Shown one piece after another: positions 8,486-18,446 of a stretch of DNA of 64,000 bases. This DNA comes from DASZRZ01 sp963732925 (GTDB lineage Bacteria; Acidobacteriota; Terriglobia; Terriglobales; Acidobacteriaceae): contig CAVTBJ010000011.1 of the NCBI GenBank assembly GCA_963732925.1, positions 124,001-188,000 on the forward strand. The letters are read 5' to 3'. The translations under genes were made by a program, and so were the position numbers. Numbering within the stretch: position 1 is the stretch's first letter; every line of letters starts with the position of its first letter. The notes beneath the pieces were generated by a model, which was given only the letters and a program-made list of their open reading frames with translations, made no database searches and was not told where the DNA came from.

Positions 8486-9445
8486 ATGATCATCAGCGTC
8501 ATCATCTGCACTCGCAACCGGGCCTCGAGCCTGAAGGGCACCCTGGACTCCCTGCTGACGCCGGAAAATCTCGCGCTTCCGGACTGGGAGCTGGTGGTAG
8601 TGGACAACGCCTCGACGGACGGCACGGGCGAACTGCTCGCCGGATTTGCGGCGCGTTATCCCCGGAGGATGGTTCACACCCGGGAGAGCCGTCCGGGTCT
8701 GAGCATCGCAAGGAATACAGGCTGGGCACTGGCACGCGGGGAAATCCTGGCGTGGACCGACGATGATGTGCTGGTTTCCCCCAGATATCTTCCGGCGATC
8801 GGCGAGACCTTTTCTGATCCAACGATTGACGCCGCGCAGGGGCGAATTTCCCTGGACTGCGCTGGAGGACTTCCTGCCTGGCTGGGCCGCGAATGTCTTG
8901 CCATGCTGAGCCTGCGCGATCACGGGAACGAGCCGTTCGAATGGCGGGAAAATCTTTCCGGCTGCAACATGGTGATGCGGGCATCGCTGTTCAGACGCTT
9001 TGGCGGCTTTTCGCCCCTGCTCGGAGCGGGGGCCGTAGGTTATATGGAAGACTCTGAATTCGCTCTGCGTCTTCGCAAGGCGGGATGCCGCATGGTCTAC
9101 GCCCCCGGGATTTACGTGCGTCACCAGATCCTGCGCCAGCGCCTTTCGCCGAAGTTTTTTCGTAAGTGCTTTTTCAATATGGGGCGCTCAGCGGCTTACC
9201 TTGAGCCGCTCTATGTGCCGCTCTGGCGTTTCGCGCTTTACGCGGTCAGAACGTTCCTTGGCAAGGAAGTCCTGGCCCTATGGAAGCGGGTACGGGGACA
9301 AAGGGTCGAGGCCCTGCGGCTGCAGTGCCAGGCGCGGCAGCAGATCGGCTTGCTGTGGCAGCACCGGCTGTTTCAACGGGGGGTATCACAACCAATGTGG
9401 AAACCCGGCTCGGCTCCGGTTGGCGTCGTTCCGGATACCAGGTGA
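8486..9445 (+). CDS. Family 2 glycosyltransferase
   Basis: This is a 319-residue GT2 protein. It starts IISVIICTRNRASSL and has VVVDNASTDGTGELL. The DxD motif is WTDDDVL near residue 92, and the catalytic-loop region is YMEDSEFALRLRKAG near residue 187. The segment around the DxD (ARNTGWALARGEILAW) is typical of rhamnosyl- and galactosyl-transferases of cell-surface polymers. The start ATG is six bases after the stop of the previous transferase. The C-terminus is basic and hydrophobic and may touch the membrane. Confidence 0.88.
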   Translation: MIISVIICTRNRASSLKGTLDSLLTPENLALPDWELVVVDNASTDGTGELLAGFAARYPRRMVHTRESRPGLSIARNTGWALARGEILAWTDDDVLVSPRYLPAIGETFSDPTIDAAQGRISLDCAGGLPAWLGRECLAMLSLRDHGNEPFEWRENLSGCNMVMRASLFRRFGGFSPLLGAGAVGYMEDSEFALRLRKAGCRMVYAPGIYVRHQILRQRLSPKFFRKCFFNMGRSAAYLEPLYVPLWRFALYAVRTFLGKEVLALWKRVRGQRVEALRLQCQARQQIGLLWQHRLFQRGVSQPMWKPGSAPVGVVPDTR

Positions 9446-9454
9446 TCGAGGCGA

Positions 9455-10390
9455 ATGCCCATGGAATCTATGCGTCTGGCGATCGTAATTCCGGTGGGAC
9501 CCGAGCCCAGCCTGGAGAACGTGATCGATACCCTGGAAAGTGTCTGCTACTACACCACGCCGAAACGGAACATCGTGCTGGTGGACGATTCCGGATCGGG
9601 CGCGGGACTGGAGCTTCACCGAATGTTCCCCGACGTGGACGTGATCGATACTGGCGGGCCTTCCGGCGCGCGCGGAGGACTCTATTGCGGTCTTGCTGCC
9701 GGTTTCAGTCATGCGCTGCGGAACTATCCATTCGACCTGCTTCTGCGCATGGATACCGATGCACTCATAATCGGGCCGGAACCAGAAGCTGAGGCTGCGG
9801 CGCTGTTTCGGGCACATCCGGAGCTGGGCATGCTCGGTTCCTATCGCGTGGATTGCAATGGAGGCGTCCGGGACTTCACTCCGGCGCGCGAGTTACTAAG
9901 CCGCGAACTCTCCTGGAAGGCCGCCCGTCACTTCCAGCGCTGGCGTACTCTGCGCCGCGCCCTGCGGCAGGCTCAGGCGCACGGATATGAGATGGGGGAA
10001 CACTGCCTGGGGGGAGCCTTCTTTCTCAGTCACGAGTGCGTGGTACGTATGTCGCGCGCCGGCCTGCTCGCGCGCCGGGAACTGCGCCCCAGCCTGGTCA
10101 GCGACGACCACCTTTTTGGTTTGTTTACCCGGGCTGTGGGCCTGGAAATCGGCGACCTGGCGAGTGGCGACCTGCCCCTTGCTGTGAGCTATCGAGGATT
10201 ACCCTGCCCACCGATGGAGATGTTGCGGCGCGGCAAGAAAATCACGCACTCGACCCGATTCTGGGAACAAATGAGAGAAGCGGAAATTCGAGAAATCTTT
10301 CGAGCGGCGCGGCAGCGGGACGTGAACTCGCCGGCGAAAAAACAGGACAATTTTGATCCGGCGGATAAAGTCCCGCGTCCGCAGGATTAG
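9455..10390 (+). CDS. GT2-like glycosyltransferase
   Basis: This is a 311-residue protein starting nine bases after the previous gene. The first part resembles a GT-A nucleotide-binding fold: LAIVIPVGPEPSLENVI, then IVLVDDSGSG. LLLRMDTDALIIGP near residue 106 carries the DxD motif. The rest is less familiar. EHCLGGAFFLSHEC near residue 180 may be the acceptor side. Several in-frame starts exist (9455, 9461, 9470). It overlaps the converging minus-strand gene by four bases at its 3' end. Assignment to glycosyltransferases is good, but the specific activity is unknown. Confidence 0.72.
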   Translation: MPMESMRLAIVIPVGPEPSLENVIDTLESVCYYTTPKRNIVLVDDSGSGAGLELHRMFPDVDVIDTGGPSGARGGLYCGLAAGFSHALRNYPFDLLLRMDTDALIIGPEPEAEAAALFRAHPELGMLGSYRVDCNGGVRDFTPARELLSRELSWKAARHFQRWRTLRRALRQAQAHGYEMGEHCLGGAFFLSHECVVRMSRAGLLARRELRPSLVSDDHLFGLFTRAVGLEIGDLASGDLPLAVSYRGLPCPPMEMLRRGKKITHSTRFWEQMREAEIREIFRAARQRDVNSPAKKQDNFDPADKVPRPQD

Positions 10391-10809
10391 TGGGTCGATC
10401 CAGGGGGAAGGATGGCGACGATTTTCCAGACTTTCCCGTCGTTTGCTACCCGCAACCTCGTGATACTGGTTGTTGAGTTGGGCAGGGAAATCTTGACTTC
10501 AGCGATCACGTCGTCGTCCATTCCTGGCGTGATCTCCCCAATCTGAAAGCTCGCGCCCTTGTAATAGTCCCGCAGGAAAGCGGGATATTCGGTGTTCTCC
10601 ATTAGCAAAGACTTGTATTCCTGATAAGCCTGACCACCAAGGGTACTCTTCAGGCTGGAAACATCCCCGCTCTCTAGCGCGGTGATGTGCTGGTTCAACA
10701 GGGCCTTGACTTGGGCGAGCTTGGCGGCGCTGACCGTCTGATCCGAAAAAGCCGGCAGTGCCAGCATCAACAGCAAGAGCGTGCACGCACACTGTTTTCC
10801 GATTCTCAT
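10387..10809 (-). CDS. Small secreted protein, NTF2/SnoaL-like
   Basis: This is a 140-residue protein with a clear signal peptide (MRIGKQCACTLLLLMLALPAFS, cleavage near residue 22). The mature part begins with a helix-rich segment (AKLAQVKALLNQHITALESG) and continues with strands ending RLRVANDGKVWKIV. This resembles the cystatin/NTF2-like fold of DUF4878 or SnoaL-type proteins. No catalytic residues are visible. It is 12 bases downstream of the giant SGNH gene on the same strand, so the two may be co-expressed. Its function is unknown. Confidence 0.7.
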   Translation of the reverse strand: MRIGKQCACTLLLLMLALPAFSDQTVSAAKLAQVKALLNQHITALESGDVSSLKSTLGGQAYQEYKSLLMENTEYPAFLRDYYKGASFQIGEITPGMDDDVIAEVKISLPNSTTSITRLRVANDGKVWKIVAILPPGSTH

Positions 10810-10821
10810 GTTCTCACCTCG

Positions 10822-13800
10822 TTACGGCAGCGCCTGCAGCCAAAGGTTACCGACTGCCTGGTATCCAACCCCATTGGGATGAATATTGTCGAAGTACTCC
10901 GTCTGGGTGTGATTGGCGAAGTAAGTATACAAGTCTGGTGGTACCACCGTGATTTTGTTGGACGGAATCGCCCGCAGCTCGTCGACGACCTGGTTATATT
11001 TCTGAATCAGAACAGTGCGCGCACCGGTGGAGAAATTCGGGTAGGGCGCGCAGTATCCCGGATCTGACGGATTATTGACCGCGCAGTCCGCCAGTGCCGG
11101 ATTAATTTTGGAGAGCGCAATCTTCTTGCCGGCGGCATTCACGGCATTGATGATTTGCTGCATATTATCCTTGAAGCTGCCCGCATAGCCGGAATCGCCA
11201 GGGTTTAAGCCGAGGCCACTGGGAACTGGAAGCCAGGGACGGGCATCATTCATGCCGTAATCGACCAGGAACATTTGCGCATTGGGATGGCGCGCCAGGA
11301 GAGAAGAAACCAGCGCCAGTCCATCTCCCGATGTGGTGCCTCCCACACCTTCATTAACGACATTCTGCGGATATCCTTTGGCGGCGGTCAGCAAATTGTT
11401 GAGCACCGGCTCGTAGCCGCCGCCCGAGTTGCGACCGTCGCTGGAAGTATTGTCGGCGGCAACATCATCTCCGTACCCCGCGGTGATGCTGTCTCCCATT
11501 GTCACGTAGTAGTCCCCGATGCCAATCTGGCTGGCGTGGTCGCTTGTGCCGGTTCCGCTGACCACGTTGCCGCTGGAATCGATAACGTAAGCATCAATGG
11601 TGTGCTCGGCTTTGCTCACATTGCTGAACGTGGCCTGAAACGGCGCGGTGTGATCGTCAATTTTCTGGGCGCCGCCGTCGAGGACAAAGCGAACTCCCCA
11701 GTTCGGCTCGGTGTTGGAATCGAGGCATGCCTGCGCGGTGACCTGCAGAGTGCTGGAAGTTTGCAGATAGAGCGCATGCGGGCTGGTAATCCGTACGCCC
11801 GGCGGAGTGCCGCAAAGCGTTTGCAGCACGTTGATTTCGGCTGCTGATGTCCAATCGCGACCCGCAACCTCGCTGAGCGCACGCAGGCGGATGTAACGGG
11901 CCGTGCTGTCAGGGAAGCTTACCTGCTTCAGCGTGATGTCATTGGCGAAGGTCCCGCTGGCAACCGGACGCCCCCAGTTATTCCCGTCCGTGCTCACGTA
12001 GAACTCATATTGTGCGATCCAGCCGTGAGTGGAATCCTGCCGGGGCAGATACTGGAAGGCGCCAATGTTGTAGGTGGCGCCCAGATCAATCTGAATCTCG
12101 TGTGGCAAGGGCGCATTATTGCCATTACACCACTGGGTATGCCAGAAGGTGGCACTCTGGCCGTCGAACGCCCTCGTGGCCGCATCGTTCTCGCAGACAG
12201 TTTCCTGGCTGTCGACATACTTCAACGTCCAGCCGGAGTGCGAAAGGGAACTGAGAGCAAAGCCACTCTGGACTACGTTAATTGTGCGGCTAGCAGGTGT
12301 CGCGTCGGAGAGCCCAGTCACTGTATCCGTCGCAGTCAGCGTCACCGTGTAGGTTCCCGGGCTGTTGAACTGCACGTAACCCGGGTTTTGTGAGGTCGAG
12401 TTAGGAATGCCGGAGCCGTTGCCGAAGTTCCACAGATAACTGACAGGATCGCCGTTGGACGACGTGGCACTTCCGCTGAAGTTTATGACATCGCCCACTG
12501 AGATCGTCGCATTGGACGAAGGAGTCAGAATCTGCCCGTCTGGCGGCAACGCGCCGGATAGGTCAGCAAGAACATTGATCTCCACGGCTGAGGTCCAGGC
12601 TCTTCCGAAGGCCTCGGTGAGCGCCACGAGGCGGATATAGCGTCCCGTCTTGGTGGGGAAGGAAACGGTCTTAAGGGATGTATCCGCGGGGAAGGTACCG
12701 CTGGCCACGGGCGTTCCCCAATTGGTTCCATCGCTGCTCACATAGAACTGATACTGGCCGATCCAGCCGTGAGTCGAATCCTGCCGGGGCAGGTAGGTGA
12801 AGCCATTGATGTTGTACGTCGCACCCAGATTAATCTGAATCTCGTGCGGGGGCGGGGGGCTGTTATTGATCTGGTTGCACCACGCGGTGTGCCAGAAGGT
12901 ACTAGTGTTGCCGTCGAAAGCAGCGGTTGCGGGTTCGCTGTCACACTGCGTTTCCTGGCTGTCCACATACTTCAGCGACCAGTTGGTCTGCGGAATTACC
13001 GTGCTGCTCCCCGGCGCCACCACGTTAACAGTGCGGGTGGGCGGAGTGGGAATGGACAAGCCTCCCGGATCCGTCGCGTTAAACGTTACGGTGTACGTGC
13101 CGGGAACATTGAACTGTACCGCTCCCGGGTTTAGTACCAGGTAATCCGGGACACCGGAGCCCGACCCAAAAGTCCAACGATAGCTCAGCGGATCGCCATT
13201 GGGATCGCTGGCTGAGGCCGCGAAGTTGACCGTGCCACCCGGCGCAATGGTCACGTCCGATGAAGGTGACGTAATGCTTCCGGTAGGAGGCTGATTTATG
13301 TTGGACAATGAGCCGAGGGCATTGATTTCCACGGCTGAGGTCCAGGCTCTTCCGAAGGCCTCGGTGAGCGCCACGAGGCGGATATAGCGTCCCGTCTTGG
13401 TGGGGAAGGAAACGGTCTTAAGGGACGTATCCGCGGGGAAGGTACCGCTGGCCACGGGCGTTCCCCAATTGGTTCCATCGCTGCTCACATAGAACTGATA
13501 CTGGCCGATCCAGCCGTGAGTCGAATCCTGCCGGGGCAGGTAGGTAAAGCCGCTCACGTCGTAAATTGCCCCCATGTCAATCTGAATCTCGTGCGGGGGC
13601 GGCGGGCTGTTATTGATCTGGTTGCACCAGAGGGTGTGCCAGAAGGTGGTGTTGTTGTCGTCGAATGCCGCGGTTGCGGGATCGCTCTCGCATTGCGTCT
13701 CCTGGCTGTCTACATACTTTAGAGACCAGTGGGTATGCGGAATGATGCTGTTCGCGCCCGGAGGCAGCACCGTGATGGTACGTGTGGGAGGAGTTGCAAT

Positions 13801-14577
13801 CGACAGACCGCCGGGGTCCGTGGCGTTAAACGTTACCGTGTACGTCCCGGTATTGTTGAATTGCACCGCTCCTGGATTTTGTACGAGAGAGTCCGCGACT
13901 CCGGAGCCGGTTCCGAACGTCCAGTGATAAGTGAGGGAGTCACCATTGGGATCGCTGGCGGACGCCGCAAAATTCACCGTGCCACCCTTGGTGATGGTCA
14001 CGTCCGATGAGGGCGAGGTGATATTCCCGGAAGGTGGCTGATTTACGTTGGAGACCGTGCCCAGAGCATTGATTTCCGCCGCCGAGGTCCAGGCCCGGCC
14101 GAAGGCTTCGGTCAAGGCCACCAGGCGGATATAGCTGCCGGTCTTGGTAGCAAAAGTAACCGTCTTGAGAGACGCATCCGCAGCGAAGGTCCCAGAGGCT
14201 ACAGGAGTCCCCCAATTGGTTCCATCGCTGCTCACATAGAACTCATACTGGCCAATCCAGCCGTGAGTCGAATCCTGCCGGGGCAGGTAGGTAAAGCCGC
14301 TGACGTTGTAAATTGCCCCCAGGTTAATCTGAATCTCGTGCGGGGGCGGCGGGCTGTTATTGATCTGGTTGCACCATGCGGTGTGCCAGAAGGTACTAGC
14401 GTTGCCGTCGAAAGCGGCGGTTGCGGGGGCGTTCTCGCATTGAGTTTCCTGGCTGTCGACGTACTTCAGCGACCAGTTGGTTTGCGGAATCGTCTGTCCC
14501 GCGGCATGGGCCACCACAAAAAGGCTGATTGCGCCTAGAATCCAAAATCGGCGAAATCTACAGGGCATATTCATCAC
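10822..14577 (-). CDS. Large secreted SGNH/GDSL hydrolase with four discoidin and three PKD domains
   Basis: This is a 1251-residue exported protein with a signal peptide at 1-28 (ends AHAAGQ). Three units of about 249 residues each hold an F5/8-type-C (discoidin) domain and a PKD domain. They are marked by WSLKYVDSQETQC, WHT.WCNQINNSPPPPHEI, LPRQDSTHGWIGQY and a PKD motif (ASDPNGD). A fourth discoidin domain (about 776-915) and an Ig-like segment precede a C-terminal SGNH hydrolase (about 1025-1251). That domain has block I MGDSITAGYGD, block II Gly in NEGVGGTT, block III Asn in DYGMNDAR and the Asp/His pair in DNIHPNGVG. The likely role is carbohydrate binding with deacylation of extracellular polysaccharide. 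Substrate is unknown. Confidence 0.85.
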   Translation of the reverse strand: MMNMPCRFRRFWILGAISLFVVAHAAGQTIPQTNWSLKYVDSQETQCENAPATAAFDGNASTFWHTAWCNQINNSPPPPHEIQINLGAIYNVSGFTYLPRQDSTHGWIGQYEFYVSSDGTNWGTPVASGTFAADASLKTVTFATKTGSYIRLVALTEAFGRAWTSAAEINALGTVSNVNQPPSGNITSPSSDVTITKGGTVNFAASASDPNGDSLTYHWTFGTGSGVADSLVQNPGAVQFNNTGTYTVTFNATDPGGLSIATPPTRTITVLPPGANSIIPHTHWSLKYVDSQETQCESDPATAAFDDNNTTFWHTLWCNQINNSPPPPHEIQIDMGAIYDVSGFTYLPRQDSTHGWIGQYQFYVSSDGTNWGTPVASGTFPADTSLKTVSFPTKTGRYIRLVALTEAFGRAWTSAVEINALGSLSNINQPPTGSITSPSSDVTIAPGGTVNFAASASDPNGDPLSYRWTFGSGSGVPDYLVLNPGAVQFNVPGTYTVTFNATDPGGLSIPTPPTRTVNVVAPGSSTVIPQTNWSLKYVDSQETQCDSEPATAAFDGNTSTFWHTAWCNQINNSPPPPHEIQINLGATYNINGFTYLPRQDSTHGWIGQYQFYVSSDGTNWGTPVASGTFPADTSLKTVSFPTKTGRYIRLVALTEAFGRAWTSAVEINVLADLSGALPPDGQILTPSSNATISVGDVINFSGSATSSNGDPVSYLWNFGNGSGIPNSTSQNPGYVQFNSPGTYTVTLTATDTVTGLSDATPASRTINVVQSGFALSSLSHSGWTLKYVDSQETVCENDAATRAFDGQSATFWHTQWCNGNNAPLPHEIQIDLGATYNIGAFQYLPRQDSTHGWIAQYEFYVSTDGNNWGRPVASGTFANDITLKQVSFPDSTARYIRLRALSEVAGRDWTSAAEINVLQTLCGTPPGVRITSPHALYLQTSSTLQVTAQACLDSNTEPNWGVRFVLDGGAQKIDDHTAPFQATFSNVSKAEHTIDAYVIDSSGNVVSGTGTSDHASQIGIGDYYVTMGDSITAGYGDDVAADNTSSDGRNSGGGYEPVLNNLLTAAKGYPQNVVNEGVGGTTSGDGLALVSSLLARHPNAQMFLVDYGMNDARPWLPVPSGLGLNPGDSGYAGSFKDNMQQIINAVNAAGKKIALSKINPALADCAVNNPSDPGYCAPYPNFSTGARTVLIQKYNQVVDELRAIPSNKITVVPPDLYTYFANHTQTEYFDNIHPNGVGYQAVGNLWLQALP
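12200..14500 (-). repeat. Tandem 747-750 bp coding repeats in the SGNH gene
   Basis: The complement of the codons for VDSQE recurs at 12203, 12953, 13700 and 14447, giving a period of 750, 747 and 747 bases. The copies differ in age. The stretches 12588-12790 and 13335-13537 are almost identical base for base (one difference seen), whereas the other copies carry many synonymous changes. This indicates a recent internal duplication or gene conversion between units 2 and 3. Confidence 0.9.
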
Positions 14578-14752
14578 TGCAACGGCCTTCCCCGGTTACG
14601 ATTACAACACACTTTACCCAGCGCAAATACCGCTTTTACTTATGCAACTCCGGGCCCACATTCGACTAGTTAACTGGTTTACAACAGAAGGACTTCGTAA
14701 CCCTGCGTTGTAATGTTGTGAAAAACAATGCAACAGTGGGATGAAAAATTAC

Positions 14753-15760
14753 TCATTCTCCGTCTGGGTTAGTTATTTGGGACTTCGGCTCCGCCGTAAT
14801 TTTAGATGCAGCCAGCCAATTCCAAGCTGTGGAAATCGTGTTGTCGAGCGACCGCAGAGGTTGCCAGCTTAGTCCAGCCTTCGCCCGGGACGAGTCCGCG
14901 ACCAAGATCGGCGGATCGCCGGGACGCCGATTCGCCATGCGCGTACGGACATGGCAGCCGGTTACCCTTTCCACAGCGGCAAGAACCGATTTGACGGAGT
15001 AGCCTTCGCCGGTACCAAGATTGAATGCATTAGACTTGCCGCCTTCCGCGAGGTAATCCAGCGCCCGGACATGAGCGTCCGCCAAGTCCATCACGTGGAT
15101 ATAATCGCGGATGCAAGTCCCGTCTGGAGTGGGATAGTCACCGCCAAGAATCTGGAATTCCGGGATTTCGCCCGCTGCCGCCCGCAGAGCGAGGGGAATC
15201 ATATGGGTTTCAGGCAGGTGGCACTCTCCAATTAGCCCGTTTTCATCCGCTCCCGCTGCATTGAAGTAGCGGAGCGCCACATATTTCAGTCCGTACGCGT
15301 GGCTGTATGCTTCCAGCGCATTCTCGAAAAACAGCTTGCTGGCGCCGTACGGATTGACCGGGATACGTGGAGTGTCCTCGGAGATGGGAGTTTTCTCGGG
15401 AACGCCGTAGACCGCGCAAGTCGACGAGAACACGAACCGCTTCACACCGCAGGCAACGGTCGTGTCCAGCAGGTTGAGCGCCGCCCTGACATTATTGTCA
15501 AAATACTTACGCGGATTTTCCACCGATTCACCCACGTAGGCGTGGGCGGCGAAGTGCAACACTGCATCCACGTCAGCCAGTGCGGAACGCACTAGCGCGA
15601 CGTCGGCAATGTCGCCCACAATCAGGTCGAAGCCGTCCGCCAGAAATGCATGCCCGGTAGACAGATTGTCGTAGACGACAACTTCGTGTCCGCGGCGACG
15701 CAGCGCGTGGGCAGTATGACTGCCGATATATCCAGCGCCCCCGGTTACCAAAACTTTCAT
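14753..15760 (-). CDS. galE: UDP-glucose 4-epimerase
   Basis: This 335-residue protein interconverts UDP-glucose and UDP-galactose. Its N-terminus KVLVTGGAGYIGSHT is the canonical GalE NAD motif. HFAAHAYVGESV, SSTCAVYG (catalytic Ser/Thr) and NPYGASK (Tyr, Lys) follow. LRYFNAAGA and RDYIHVMDLADAH complete the family signature. ATG 15760 is preferred to ATG 15769 because only the former leaves room for an upstream purine-rich site. It stands alone, with the SGNH gene transcribed downstream in the same direction. Confidence 0.95.
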   Translation of the reverse strand: MKVLVTGGAGYIGSHTAHALRRRGHEVVVYDNLSTGHAFLADGFDLIVGDIADVALVRSALADVDAVLHFAAHAYVGESVENPRKYFDNNVRAALNLLDTTVACGVKRFVFSSTCAVYGVPEKTPISEDTPRIPVNPYGASKLFFENALEAYSHAYGLKYVALRYFNAAGADENGLIGECHLPETHMIPLALRAAAGEIPEFQILGGDYPTPDGTCIRDYIHVMDLADAHVRALDYLAEGGKSNAFNLGTGEGYSVKSVLAAVERVTGCHVRTRMANRRPGDPPILVADSSRAKAGLSWQPLRSLDNTISTAWNWLAASKITAEPKSQITNPDGE

Positions 15761-16062
15761 TTGACCCATTCTCTAGAAGGTATGAATGACCAGCGTTCAC
15801 CGTCGCCAGCCAGTGACCTAAATTGAAGCAGCTAATTCACTCCAGCACAACTACTTCGAAGCACAACCTGAGAGGTAGGCGGGAAACTGCACAAAACGGG
15901 ACGGCGAAATGCCCCTCGAATGAAGGCACTTCGTGTCCGCTAATCCCCAACTGCTCGGTGAAAGGTTTCGATGTAAGTAGTTGAAAGTAATACCCACGAC
16001 GGGTGTCGCGCTGCGGTGCCGGCTGACCACGGATTTCAAGTGTGACAAACTGACTGAGTACC
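15761..16062. other. Divergent intergenic region (302 bp)
   Basis: This sits between galE (minus) and the glycoside-hydrolase-like gene (plus). No coding potential, hairpin terminator or convincing promoter could be identified by eye. It should contain both promoters. Confidence 0.35.
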
Positions 16063-17602
16063 ATGGACACAGAGGCGGGGAAGTCAATTCGGCGACGGCG
16101 CGCCTATGGGCTTGTGCTAGGGTGCGCGGTGCTGCTGGGGCTCATGTGTTGGCAGTGGTCGTTCCCTCGCGGCATGTATGGGATTCGGTCGTTTACTCTG
16201 GAACTGAAACCGGGAACTTCATTGAGAGACGAATTGACTGCAAGGCTGGGACTTCGAAACTGGAAGCCCGCAATCACAGCATCCTGGCAGCGGGAAAGAA
16301 CGGAACACATCCAGATGCACGGTCCCTTACATGTTTCCCGGCGAAATCCCCGATACTTCGCGGATAGCAGCGACACGCCGGTATACCTGACTGGCGCCCA
16401 TACCTGGCAGAACCTGGTGGACTCCGGTCCGGCGAAGCCGTCGATGCCTGTCTTCGACTACGATGCCTATCTCGATTTTCTGGCCGCGCACAATCACAAT
16501 TTCATGCGTATGTGGGCCTCGGAACTGATGACGGCGCGTTATCCCGATAGCAGCGACGACGTGATCTCCGCTCCTTTTCCCTGGCCGCGGTCGGGTCCGG
16601 GGAAAGCACTGGATGGCCTCCCGCGTTTTGATCTCAGCCGGTTCAATGAGAGCTATTTTCACCGCCTGCGCAGCCGTCTTGAGCAGGCGGGCCGGAGAGG
16701 CATTTATGTTTCCATCATGCTGTTCGAGGGCTACGGCGTGCAGTTGTCGCAAGAGCCTTGGAAGTGGAGGGGGCATCCCTTTCAATTCCAAAAACAACAT
16801 CAACGGCATCGATGGCGACTCCAACGGAGACGGCATCGGTACCGAGATCGATACATTGGCCAATCCGGCAGTCACCAGGATTCAGGAGCACTATGTCCGC
16901 AAGGTGATCGATACGGTCAATGATCTGGACAACGTTCTCTACGAGATTTGCAACGAAGCCGGGCCCTATTCGACCGGAATGGCAATACCACATGATCCGT
17001 TTGATCCGATGACTACGAGGCGGGAAAGCCCAAGCAGCACCCGGTCGGCATGACCTATCAGCATAAGGGTGGCACGGACGCGACGCTGTTCGCCAGCCCC
17101 GCGGATTGGATCTCTCCGGGCCCGAAGCTTTCGCGTTCCTCCTCCCAACGATGGCAGGAAAGTCGTGATTGCGGATACGGACCATCTGTGGGGTATGGGT
17201 GGCAACGTGCGGATGGGTGTGGAGGAGTTTCCTAAGCGGTGAAAATCCCATCTTCATGGATGACATGAAGAAAGATGCCTACCGTGAGAGCATCCGCAGG
17301 GCGCTTGGCGTGACCTGGCAGATGAGCCGCGTTCTGGACATGGCCACGGCCATTCCCGCGCCGCAAAAGTGCTCGAGTGGCTATTGTCTGGTGACCGCCA
17401 AATCGCAGTATCTGGTGTATGTCTCCCGATCCGCGAAAGGGCGTAACCCTAGACCCTGGCGGAAGATCTGGGGCAGATTTCCTATCAGTGGATCGAGCCG
17501 GAAACCGGAGAGATTCTTGATAGCGGCACACAACCCTCGGCGGCGAAGCTAACACTGAAATCAGACCTTCCCGGAGCCCGCGGTCCTTTACATTCAACCT
17601 AA
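16063..17602 (+). CDS. Membrane-anchored glycoside-hydrolase-like protein (DUF4038-like), frameshifted as sequenced
   Basis: The N-terminus has a membrane anchor (residues 14-33). The domain start PRYFADSSDTPVYLTGAHTW resembles DUF4038/cellulase-like (beta/alpha)8 proteins, as do HNHNFMRMWASE and the later YEICNEAGPY, which supplies a candidate catalytic Glu. The frame breaks near 16785 after RGHPF and resumes in another frame as NSKNNINGIDGD. It breaks again near 17035 (resuming MTYQHKGGTDATLFA), near 17125 (resuming near 17173 through the segment VVIADTDHLWG) and near 17450 (resuming DLGQISYQW). The stop in the resumed frame is TAA 17600-17602. The first break lies in a TTT run. Either decay or consensus errors could explain it; the conserved text on both sides favours errors. 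Confidence 0.65.
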
Positions 17603-17604
17603 GT

Positions 17605-18446
17605 AAGCGGAGGGAATTGGCAGGCTCAGGACCGATTGCGATCGGATATAGTTCCCGCCGGCTTAAGGTTTCACCCTGCCGCGTACGCATCCGCACAACG
17701 CGGGCGGGATTTCCCACCGCGATTGCCCCCTCAGGAACATCGCGGGTCACCACCGACCCTGCGCCAATGATGGCTCCCTCGCCGATATGGACGCCGGAGA
17801 GCACCACAACGCCGAAGCCCAGCCAGGCATCATTCTCGATCACAACATCGCCTTTGGTGGTGAGGGGTTGCCGGTTCATCGGCACGTCCGGCGGTCGGTG
17901 CCATGGTCATAGGGATAGAAAGCACAATTGGGTGCGATCTGTACGTTGTCTCCAATTCGAATCGAGCCTAGGTAGGCGGAAAATTGGCAGCGCGCCTGAA
18001 CGTGGGTATCACGCCCGATTTGCAGGCTGCCGCCCATTCCCGTCTCGACGATGGTGTCGTTGTGCAGATGGACGCGATCTCCCAGCACAACCGGTCCTGC
18101 GGCATCGTCGCCTGAGATAACAACACGGTCTCCCAGAAATGTGTGGTCCCCCCGATGAACTGCGGGTGCTGAACAATGGCCGAAGGGGAGACGTAGCCGC
18201 GTCGATTCAGGCGCGCAATGTATTTGCGCCCTTATACTGCGGCGCGCCAATCAGGGCGATTCGCGTGGACAGCCTTCCCCGGCGGGAGCATCCCCCGAAC
18301 CGTATCCAGAAGCGTGCCCAGGGATGCCGCAGGGCCTGCGCGGGGGTTGTCAGGTCGGCGCGCCTTCTGCGCACGGTGCCTCGCATCCCTTGCTGCCGGA
18401 AGGCTGCCAGGGTGCGTGCAGTGAAACGGTAAAGCTTGCCAATCAT
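17605..18446 (-). CDS. Left-handed beta-helix (hexapeptide) acyltransferase, frameshifted as sequenced
   Basis: Reading minus-strand frames in turn gives one protein. It starts MIGKLYRFTARTLAAFRQQG at 18446 and passes KYIARLNRRGYVSPSAIV (near 18200). It continues through a long run of hexapeptide repeats (VVISGDDAAGPVVLGDRVHL, VVLSGVHIGEGAIIGAGSVV). Frame changes are needed near 18330, 18230, 18150 and 17880. The order and spacing of repeats match acyltransferases of the maltose/galactoside-acetyltransferase superfamily, which acetylate sugars. The C-terminus is uncertain and approaches the converging gene on the plus strand. Confidence 0.6.

Noticed and set aside
12200..14500. Evenly spaced repeats as a possible CRISPR array
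   Set aside because: The period is about 750 bases and entirely within one coding frame, so these are protein-domain repeats.
14708..14735. TTGT/ACAA inverted repeat upstream of the SGNH gene
   Set aside because: The stem is only four bases plus a mismatched outer arm, too weak to claim an operator or terminator.
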